Origin: UBA4416 sp046594225
Lineage (GTDB): Bacteria > Bacteroidota > Bacteroidia > B-17B0 > Aurantibacillaceae
Assembly: GCA_046594225.1 (NCBI GenBank)
Contig: JBKJPW010000103.1
Span: forward strand, 1 to 5,261
DNA: 5,261 nucleotides
Direction: 5' to 3'
Shown here: positions 1 through 5,261 of the stretch, one piece after another
Position numbering within the stretch: position 1 is the stretch's first letter
How the letters are laid out: every line of letters starts with the position of its first letter
Translations under genes and position numbers: made by a program
The notes under the pieces: model-generated
Databases searched by the model: none
The model's input: the letters and a program-made list of their open reading frames with translations, nothing else
What the model was told of the DNA's origin: nothing

Positions 1-677
1 GCATTTAAATATTCTAATATTTTTTCAGTTGATGATAAAACGTGTTTAAATCCAACTTTTTGTAAACTTAAATCTATTAAATTTCCTTCTCTTATTAATT
101 TAACATATCCTTTTACCGAATCACCAACCGCTAAGTCAGTAAACACATCGTTATGATAAATTAAACCTTTGTGAATACCGTTAATCACACAAGTAAAACC
201 TAAATCTGTTTCGTTATATACTAACAAATCAACTTCTTCACCTTGTTCTACTTCTAAAACTTCGTTACTGATAAATTTATTGATCTTACTAGATGCTACA
301 ATCCTATCCGTTAATTCATCCAAATAAATAAACACAACATAATTATGTCCTTCGGTCATTTTTTGTTTTTGTTCCTTGAAAGGAACAAACAAATCTTTTT
401 CTAAACCCCAATCCAAAAAAGCTCCTACTCGTGAAACTTCCGACGCATTTAAAAATGCAAATTGATTAATTTCAACAAAAGGTTTTAATGTAGTGGCAAT
501 TAATCTATCTTCTGAATCTCTATAAATAAAAACATCAATTTGATCACCTACTTTAAAATTTGGATCAATACATTTGTTAGGTAACAATACAACCTCATTT
601 TCATCATTTCCTAAAAACATTCCCGGAGGAGTTTGTCTTAAAATCGTTAATGTATTTGTTTTACCTATTTGAATCAT
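1..677 (-). CDS. CvfB-like S1-domain RNA-binding protein, 3' end cut by the window
   Basis: The frame reads 225 complete codons from an ATG at 675-677 to the window edge with no stop. An in-frame TAA at 681-683 rules out an earlier start. The protein starts MIQIGKTNTLTILRQTPPGM and has three beta-rich S1-like segments: about residues 3-66 (GMFLGN, then EVVLLPN), 70-135 (VGAFLDWGLEKDLFVPF, a typical S1 core) and 140-208 (GFTCVINGIHKGLIYHNDVF, then VGDSVKGYVKLI and IDLSLQ). This order matches the CvfB/YitL family (COG2996), usually about 280 residues with a C-terminal winged helix. The winged helix would lie beyond the window; only its probable beginning (STEKILEYLN) is visible. CvfB of Staphylococcus aureus binds RNA and affects virulence-factor expression; the role in Bacteroidota is not established. 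The protein has no signal peptide and should be cytoplasmic. It is divergent from the large secreted gene, so the two do not share an operon. The family call is firm, the cellular role is not. Confidence 0.88.
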   Translation of the reverse strand, partial: MIQIGKTNTLTILRQTPPGMFLGNDENEVVLLPNKCIDPNFKVGDQIDVFIYRDSEDRLIATTLKPFVEINQFAFLNASEVSRVGAFLDWGLEKDLFVPFKEQKQKMTEGHNYVVFIYLDELTDRIVASSKINKFISNEVLEVEQGEEVDLLVYNETDLGFTCVINGIHKGLIYHNDVFTDLAVGDSVKGYVKLIREGNLIDLSLQKVGFKHVLSSTEKILEYLN

Positions 678-693
678 CTCTTAAAATTTGCGG

Positions 694-701
694 CAAAGAT
701 A
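694..701 (-). promoter_or_regulatory. Candidate Bacteroidota -7 element (TAnnTTTG) for the S1-domain gene
   Basis: Read on the minus strand this is TATCTTTG, an exact match to the Bacteroidota sigma-ABfr -7 consensus TAnnTTTG. It lies 16 bases upstream of the ATG, implying a very short leader of roughly ten bases. The expected -33 TTG is not at its usual distance: the nearest TTG is only 13 bases upstream of the element. No Shine-Dalgarno sequence stands at a useful spacing, as is common in this phylum. Confidence 0.6.
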
Positions 702-893
702 CATTATTTAAGCCCAATTATGGTCGAAATTCATAGCTAAAATTCATTCCCTAATTCAAACCGTAGTTTCACTCGTTCAATACATCAAAAACTTGTCAAA
801 CAACTGCCAATTTTATAAATTTAAAGATTATTAAGATTACCATATTATCTACAAAATTGCCGTGTTTATCGAAACAAAAGCAGTAAAGAACTT

Positions 894-901
894 TAAATTT
901 G
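894..901 (+). promoter_or_regulatory. Candidate Bacteroidota -7 element (TAnnTTTG) for the giant secreted protein
   Basis: TAAATTTG matches the TAnnTTTG consensus exactly and ends 38 bases before the ATG, so a leader of about 30 bases would follow. No TTG is found about 19-20 bases upstream, so the -33 half is weak or absent. The sequence between the element and the ATG is AT-rich without a purine-rich Shine-Dalgarno motif. Confidence 0.5.
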
Positions 902-939
902 TTTGTCAAAAAAATAACATTATATAATACCCTTCATCT

Positions 940-999
940 ATGAAAAAAATATTCTTTTTTGTTTTAATAGCAGGCTTATCCGCAAATTATTTTGGACAA
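940..999 (+). other. Sec signal peptide (residues 1-20)
   Basis: Residues 1-20 are MKKIFFFVLIAGLSANYFGQ: two lysines, a hydrophobic core (IFFFVLIAGL) and a short polar end. Cleavage is most likely after FGQ, a Gln-ended pattern frequent in Flavobacteriia exported proteins, leaving ITTTVNP as the mature start. No lipobox cysteine is present, so this is not a lipoprotein. Confidence 0.85.
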
Positions 1000-3900
1000 A
1001 TTACTACTACAGTAAATCCATCGATTGCTGCTATGCAGGCACTTTTACAGGGAAATGGCGTTGTTGTAACAGGATTAACTATTACTTGTCCCGCAGGAGC
1101 TTATGCTACCTTTGGTAATGGAGCTGCTACCTTAGGCGGAGGGTTAAATTCAGGTATTCTTTTAACCACTGGTAGTGCAGCTGCTGCTGATATTGCTGGC
1201 ACAAACACTTCTGGTACAAATCCTAGTTATGATAACTTTGCACCAGGTTCAACACTTGGAAATACTCTTTCGGGTGGTACTACTTATGATGGTTGCTCTA
1301 TCAATTTTTTAATAACGCCTAGTTGCGCTACTTTGAGTGTTAACTATGTATTCGCATCTGAAGAATATCCTGAGTTCTCGGTTGGAAGCATTAACGATGT
1401 TTTCGGTTTTGTTTTAAGTGGTCCAAATCCAGGTGGAGGAAACTACACTAATCAAAATATTGCAACGCTCCCTGGTACTACTACTCCTGTGTCTATTCAA
1501 AATGTAAATAATGGAACTAGCAATACTGGTCCTTGTAAAAATTGTGCCTATTACATTGCTAATCCTCCTGGTTTACAATATGATGGGGCCACAACTGTAT
1601 TAACAGCATCAGCAACAGTTACGCCTTGTCAAACTTACACGATGACGATTGGTGTTTGGGATGATAGCGATGGGATTTATGATTCAGGTGTGTTTTTGGA
1701 TGTGAATGGTTTGTCTTGCGCGAATCAACCTACTCTTACGGCAACCGCAAGTCCAACAACAGTCTGTGGAGCACAAACAGTTACACTTTCTGTAAATGGA
1801 GGATTTGCTATTGGCTCTTATACTTGGACAGCACCAGCATCCGGCGGTCTTGCTGCCTCATCTGGTTCAGTTGTTACTGCAAATCCAACGGCTGCAACAA
1901 CCTATACCGTAAAATATTCTGACATCAATACTTGTCCTGGCTTACCTGTTACAACTACTGTAGCTGTAGCATTTACTGCTCCACCAGCTTTGCCTGTAAG
2001 TCAAAGCCCTGCAGGCTCAATTTGCGCTGGACAAAGTGTTACATTAACCGCTAATGGCGGTGCGGGTTCATACTCTTGGACTCCAAATATTGCATTAAGC
2101 ACAACTTCCAATTCAGTTACAGTTGCTACTCCATCTGCAACAACAACTTATACGGTTACAAAAGCCGTTGGATCATGTGTTAGTTTTTCGGTAATAACAG
2201 TTACTGTAGCAGGCTCAACGGTTGCAATAACACCTTCCGTATCTACTATTTGTTTAGGACAAAGTCAGGCTTTATCTGCTAGTGGTGCCGGACCTTTTGT
2301 TTGGACTGCTAGTACAGGAACTAATCCAGCAAGTGCGGCTAATGTTACTGTTACCCCTTCTTCAACAACAGATTATACCGTAGTGTCAGGAACTGGTTCT
2401 TGTACAGTACAAGCCGTAGCTACGGTTTCTATTGGTGCTACGCCAACTATTGCTATCACTCCATCGGTATCTACTATTTGTAATGGTCAAAGCCAAGCGT
2501 TATCAGCTAGTGGAGTTGGGCCTTGGACTTGGACCGCTAGCTCAGGAGCAAATCCAGCGAGTGTTGCCAATGTAACAGTTACCCCAACATCAACAACAAC
2601 CTATACGGTTTTATTAGGAACTGGTTCTTGTACTTCTTCCGCTGTTGCTACTGTTTCAATTTCTACAGTGCCTGCTATAAATATAACGCCTTCCAATACA
2701 ACTATTTGTTTGGGTGAAAGTGTTGCTTTATCATCAACTGGCGCTGGGCCATTTACTTGGACTGCCAGTACTGGACCTAATCCTACAAGTGCTGCAAATG
2801 TTACAGTTACCCCAACTTCAACAACAACCTATACGGTTTTGTCTGGTTCTGGAACTTGTACCGCATCTGCTGTAGCAACTGTTTCAGTGGGTGCTACTCC
2901 TCCTATTAATATTACTCCATCCAATACAACTATCTGTTTGGGTGAAAGTGTTGGTTTATCTTCGACTGGTACTGGACCATTTACTTGGACTGCGAGTTCG
3001 GGTGCAGCGCCAGCTAGTGCAGCTAATGTTACAGTGACACCTGGTGCAACTACAACGTATACCGTTTTATCTGGCACAGGAGCTTGCACGGCACAAGCTA
3101 TAGCAACTGTTTCTATTGCAATTACTCCATCAATAAGCATTACGCCTTCTAATACAACCATTTGTTTGGGAGAGAGTATTGCTTTATCTTCGACTGGTAC
3201 TGGACCATTTACTTGGACTGCAAGTACTGGTGCAAATCCTGCTAGTGCAGCAACCGTTACAGTGTCTCCTACTTCTAATACAAGTTATACTGTTTTATCA
3301 GGAACTGGTGCTTGTACTGTTACAGCTATTGCAACCGTTTCAATATCTCCAACCTTATCTATAAATATTACACCAACTAATACAATTATTTGTAATGGTC
3401 AATCTACAAGTTTAGTAGCAACAGGTACAGCAGGTTCAGGACCTTTTGTGTGGACGGCAAGCGTAGGAGCAAATCCATCTCCAACAGGTACGGTTAGTGT
3501 TAATCCTTCAACGACTACTACATATTCTGTTTTAGCTGGAACTGGTGCTTGCACCGCTCAAGCAGTTGCAACGGTAAGTGTATCTCCAACATTAACAGTA
3601 ACAATAACTCCTAGTAATAGTTCTGTTTGTATTGGTTCTGGAACTACATTAACTGCTGGTGGAGCTACAAGCTATACTTGGAATACAGGACAAACAACCT
3701 CCTCAGTTTCATTTACACCTTCTACAACTACTAATTATACAGTTGTTGGTACAGATGGCATATGTGTTAATACAGCAACAACAAGTATAACAGTTGTTTC
3801 TTTAACAACAACAGCTGTTTCTACTTCAACCTATTATTGTTTAGGTGTGTCGCCTGTAACTATAACTGGTGGTGGAGCAACAACGTATTCATGGTCTCCT

Positions 3901-5261
3901 GCAACAGGTTTAAGTTCAACGAGTGGATCTTCTGTTGCTGCCTCGCCTTCTGTAAGTACAATTTATACTGTAACTGGAACTACAAGTGGTTGTGTATCTA
4001 CGCAAACTATTACAATCACCGTTCCTCCATTAACTACAATTACGGCAACTGCGAGCAACTCTGTTATATGCATTGGCTCCACATCTACATTAACAGCAAC
4101 TGGAGCTAATACTTATACTTGGTCGCCAGGTTTAATACCTAATGATACAATAGTAGTTAACCCTAGCGCCACCACAACGTATACGGTTGCTGGTAATACT
4201 TTAGCCGGATGTTTTGCAGTTCCTGCTGTTGTAACGGTTACTGTGCTTCCGTCTATTAATCCCGCATTAACAGTAAGTAGCCCAACAGTATGTTTAACAA
4301 AAACGGTAAGTATTTCTACTCCAACTACAGCTGGTTTAACGTATACATGGCAACCTACCAATGCTATTTCGGGAGCAAATAATACGTCTAGTATCGTAGC
4401 CATGCCTCCAACTGCAGTAACAGTTATCTATACTGTTACTATTTCAAATGGGGTTTGTACTGGAACGAATACAACTCAAGTACAGGTAAAAACACCTCCA
4501 AATATTATCAATATTACCACACTTAATAACGATACAATTTGTGTGGGAAGTTGTGTAACATTTAGTGCTGCAACAACAGGAAGTCAACCTATTTTTTATA
4601 ATTGGTATTATGAAAGCGGTGTTGGAACATCATCTGTTGGCGTTGCTCCTGAAGCTTGTTATCCTTCAGCTGGTAACTTCTCGGTTGTGGCTACTGCTTC
4701 AAACGCCTGTGGATTTGACACTTTATTTAAAACAAATTTCATTACCGTGTATGATATGCCTGTTTTAGTTGTAAATGGAGATACGACTATTAATATTGGT
4801 GAAACAGCTGAAGTATTTGCTTCGGGTGGACTTACATATCAATGGTCACCAAATATTAATGGCAACACTATTACTTGCGTAACCTGTTCAAATACTGTTG
4901 TTCAACCTACATTAACGACTCAATATATTGTTGTAGCTTCTAATTCAAAATATTGTAAAGTACAAGATACAGTAACTGTGATTGTAGACATTAATTGTGG
5001 TGATTTCTTTATTCCAAATGTATTCTCTCCTAATGATGATGGTTTAAATGATGTGATTAATGTTCACGGAAGATGTATCTCAACTTTTAATCTACAAATA
5101 TATAACAGATGGGGAGAGAAGGTTTTTGAAACTTCAACATTAGAAAATAGCTGGGATGGAACGTTTAGAGGTAAAAAAATGGATACAGGCGTATTTGTTT
5201 ATAAAGCAGATGGAGTATCGATAGACGGACAATCATTTAAAATGCAAGGTAATATTACGCT
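940..5261 (+). CDS. Giant T9SS-secreted surface protein: choice-of-anchor L domain, Ig/PKD-like repeats, type B sorting domain (3' end cut)
   Basis: One frame of 1440 codons runs without a stop from the ATG at 940 to the window end. An in-frame TAA at 925-927 with no ATG in between fixes the start. Order: signal peptide (1-20), choice-of-anchor L domain (about 21-260), two diverged Ig/PKD-like modules (261-427), six near-identical modules (428-886), about five diverged modules (887-1352), then a gliding-motility-associated C-terminal domain (from 1353). Most modules share a core of Cys-x-Gly, a YTW/FTW tryptophan, TTTYTV and a second Cys. The sorting domain directs Sec-exported proteins through the type IX machinery, usually to the cell surface or medium; type B substrates often depend on PorP/SprF-like partners, none visible here. 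Residues 409-1120 contain no Lys or Arg. An adhesin or matrix protein is a reasonable guess; no enzyme domain was recognised. The natural end is probably a few codons past the window, because sorting domains of this kind end soon after a GNITL-like strand. Confidence 0.93.
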   Translation, partial: MKKIFFFVLIAGLSANYFGQITTTVNPSIAAMQALLQGNGVVVTGLTITCPAGAYATFGNGAATLGGGLNSGILLTTGSAAAADIAGTNTSGTNPSYDNFAPGSTLGNTLSGGTTYDGCSINFLITPSCATLSVNYVFASEEYPEFSVGSINDVFGFVLSGPNPGGGNYTNQNIATLPGTTTPVSIQNVNNGTSNTGPCKNCAYYIANPPGLQYDGATTVLTASATVTPCQTYTMTIGVWDDSDGIYDSGVFLDVNGLSCANQPTLTATASPTTVCGAQTVTLSVNGGFAIGSYTWTAPASGGLAASSGSVVTANPTAATTYTVKYSDINTCPGLPVTTTVAVAFTAPPALPVSQSPAGSICAGQSVTLTANGGAGSYSWTPNIALSTTSNSVTVATPSATTTYTVTKAVGSCVSFSVITVTVAGSTVAITPSVSTICLGQSQALSASGAGPFVWTASTGTNPASAANVTVTPSSTTDYTVVSGTGSCTVQAVATVSIGATPTIAITPSVSTICNGQSQALSASGVGPWTWTASSGANPASVANVTVTPTSTTTYTVLLGTGSCTSSAVATVSISTVPAINITPSNTTICLGESVALSSTGAGPFTWTASTGPNPTSAANVTVTPTSTTTYTVLSGSGTCTASAVATVSVGATPPINITPSNTTICLGESVGLSSTGTGPFTWTASSGAAPASAANVTVTPGATTTYTVLSGTGACTAQAIATVSIAITPSISITPSNTTICLGESIALSSTGTGPFTWTASTGANPASAATVTVSPTSNTSYTVLSGTGACTVTAIATVSISPTLSINITPTNTIICNGQSTSLVATGTAGSGPFVWTASVGANPSPTGTVSVNPSTTTTYSVLAGTGACTAQAVATVSVSPTLTVTITPSNSSVCIGSGTTLTAGGATSYTWNTGQTTSSVSFTPSTTTNYTVVGTDGICVNTATTSITVVSLTTTAVSTSTYYCLGVSPVTITGGGATTYSWSPATGLSSTSGSSVAASPSVSTIYTVTGTTSGCVSTQTITITVPPLTTITATASNSVICIGSTSTLTATGANTYTWSPGLIPNDTIVVNPSATTTYTVAGNTLAGCFAVPAVVTVTVLPSINPALTVSSPTVCLTKTVSISTPTTAGLTYTWQPTNAISGANNTSSIVAMPPTAVTVIYTVTISNGVCTGTNTTQVQVKTPPNIINITTLNNDTICVGSCVTFSAATTGSQPIFYNWYYESGVGTSSVGVAPEACYPSAGNFSVVATASNACGFDTLFKTNFITVYDMPVLVVNGDTTINIGETAEVFASGGLTYQWSPNINGNTITCVTCSNTVVQPTLTTQYIVVASNSKYCKVQDTVTVIVDINCGDFFIPNVFSPNDDGLNDVINVHGRCISTFNLQIYNRWGEKVFETSTLENSWDGTFRGKKMDTGVFVYKADGVSIDGQSFKMQGNIT
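1000..1719 (+). other. Choice-of-anchor L domain (residues about 21-260)
   Basis: The segment opens with a helix-like SIAAMQALLQGNGVVVTGLT. It then shows the signature blocks of this family: NSGILLTTGSA (70-80), NYVFASEEYPEF (135-146), GSINDVFGFVLSGP (149-162), NIATLPGTTTPVSIQNVN (174-191), GPCKNCAYYI (197-206), LQYDGATTVLTASATV (212-227) and a closing DGIYDSGVFLD (244-254). The domain is named for occurring in proteins with various surface-anchoring or sorting signals; its biochemical role is unknown. It is the only non-repetitive part between the signal peptide and the sorting domain, so any specific binding activity may lie here (inference). Confidence 0.87.
1720..2220 (+). other. Two diverged Ig/PKD-like modules (residues 261-427)
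   Basis: Module one (about 261-346) has Cys276, YTW ending at Trp296 and TTYTVKYS. Module two (about 347-427) has Cys362 in ICAGQS, YSW and TTTYTV. They share the core pattern of the central array but differ in length and in most other residues, and contain the last lysines (325 and 408) before the long stretch without basic residues. They resemble the PKD-like/Ig-like modules common in CHU_C-type Bacteroidota proteins. Confidence 0.75.
2221..3597 (+). repeat. Coding tandem repeat: six units, five of 228 bp and one of 237 bp
   Basis: Units start at 2221, 2449, 2677, 2905, 3133 and 3361. The first five are exactly 228 bp (76 residues); the last is 237 bp because of a three-residue insertion (TAGSGPF where its neighbours read TGPF). 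Each starts with a strand like INITPSNTTIC, then GES or GQS, SSTGTGPFTWTAS, NPASAANVTVTP, TTTYTVLSGTGAC and AVATVS. Units at 2677 and 2905 match at about 60 of 76 residues by hand count. Each unit is one predicted extracellular Ig/PKD-like beta-sandwich with two cysteines 50 residues apart (53 in the last). The array keeps frame throughout, so copy-number changes would lengthen or shorten the stalk without breaking the protein. Confidence 0.93.
3598..4995 (+). other. About five diverged Ig/PKD-like modules (residues 887-1352)
   Basis: Approximate modules are 887-957 (VCIGSG, YTW, TTTNYTV), 958-1030 (YYCLGV, YSWSP, STIYTV), 1031-1108 (VICIGS, YTWSP, TTTYTV), 1109-1187 (TVCLTK, YTWQP, VIYTV), 1188-1273 (TICVGSCVTF, NWYYESG, NACGFDTLF; closer to a PKD domain) and 1274-1352 (NIGETAEVFASGG, YQWSP, ITCVTC, TTQYIVV), so five to six units depending on how the ends are drawn. 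They keep the tryptophan and TTYTV core but vary in length. Lysine reappears here, and all five Asp-Thr-aliphatic/Thr sequons of the protein lie between 1069 and 1345. Confidence 0.75.
4996..5261 (+). other. T9SS type B sorting domain / gliding motility-associated C-terminal domain (residues 1353 to window end)
   Basis: The segment shows the hallmark blocks of the CHU_C family (TIGR04131): FFIPNVFSPNDDGLND (1356-1371), LQIYNRWGEKVFET (1385-1398), NSWDGTFRG (1403-1411), MDTGVFVYKADG (1414-1425) and a last strand MQGNITL at the edge. It acts as the secretion signal recognised by the type IX translocon in the outer membrane. It contains the only arginines found in the protein (1378, 1390 and 1410). 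The domain is nearly complete; only the final few residues and the stop should be missing. Confidence 0.92.

Larger units (their letters stand above)
678..939. other. Divergent intergenic region
   Basis: These 262 AT-rich bases separate the two divergent genes. They contain one TAnnTTTG element facing each way, near the two ends. Between about 710 and 890 I see no open frame of note, no tRNA-like or strong hairpin structure, and no terminator. The short near-repeat AATTCAT (around 728 and 742) and AT-rich stretches such as 812-836 are not distinctive enough to call operators. Confidence 0.6.

Noticed and set aside
903..928. Sigma70-like promoter TTGTCA ... TATAAT before the large gene
   Set aside because: The spacing is only 14 bases and the phylum normally uses the TAnnTTTG element, which is present just upstream; the match is expected in AT-rich DNA.
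1..939. Functional link or operon between the S1-domain gene and the secreted protein
   Set aside because: The genes are divergent with separate promoters, and a cytoplasmic RNA-binding protein has no known tie to a T9SS substrate; the adjacency alone is weak evidence.
940..999. Lipoprotein signal peptide
   Set aside because: There is no cysteine in or right after the hydrophobic segment; the end FGQ fits ordinary signal peptidase cleavage.
1716..1922. Plus-strand out-of-frame open frames (also 3179-3364, 3837-4109 and 4565-4768)
   Set aside because: They overlap the 1440-codon frame in other phases and have implausible compositions (rich in Asn/Cys/Tyr/Trp or Leu/Gln) with no domain similarity.
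2829..3161. Minus-strand open frame of 110 codons inside the repeat array
   Set aside because: It is antisense to the long secreted-protein frame. Its Val/Ala/Pro-rich product is what the reverse complement of Thr/Ser/Ala/Gly codons gives, and it repeats with the DNA period.
2221..3597. CRISPR array or mobile repeat
   Set aside because: The period is 228 bp, the whole unit is protein-coding in one frame, and there are no unique spacers or terminal inverted repeats.
4113..4403. Minus-strand open frame of 96 codons
   Set aside because: It is antisense to a clearly coding frame and has the same low-complexity Val/Thr/Ala look, with no promoter or recognisable domain.

Overview
The window looks like a piece of an AT-rich Bacteroidota chromosome, most likely Flavobacteriia or a close relative. 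Three things point there. Both genes have a TAnnTTTG promoter element. Neither start codon has a convincing Shine-Dalgarno sequence. The large gene carries two hallmarks of secreted Bacteroidota proteins: a choice-of-anchor L domain and a C-terminal gliding-motility/type IX secretion (T9SS type B) sorting domain. The exact genus cannot be read from this sequence.

There are two genes, transcribed away from each other, and both run off the window. On the left, minus strand (677 down to 1), is the first 225 codons of a CvfB-like RNA-binding protein made of S1-type beta-barrel domains. A 262-bp AT-rich intergenic region (678-939) separates the genes and holds a candidate promoter for each.

On the right, plus strand (940 to the window end), is one uninterrupted frame of 1440 codons for a giant secreted surface protein. 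In order it has a signal peptide, a choice-of-anchor L domain, about thirteen Ig/PKD-like modules, and a sorting domain cut off probably only a few codons before the natural stop. The central six modules (2221-3597) are a tandem DNA repeat: five units of exactly 228 bp (76 residues) and one of 237 bp. Modules on both sides are progressively more diverged.

The large protein has an extreme composition. There is no Lys or Arg from residue 409 to 1120, and no Arg at all before residue 1378, inside the sorting domain. The expected life history is Sec export, T9SS passage across the outer membrane, and display or release as a long, Thr/Ser/Ala-rich, disulfide-stabilised stalk carrying the N-terminal domain. 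An adhesin or matrix role is plausible but not shown. The two genes have no evident functional link. No RNA gene, CRISPR array, insertion sequence or terminator was found.
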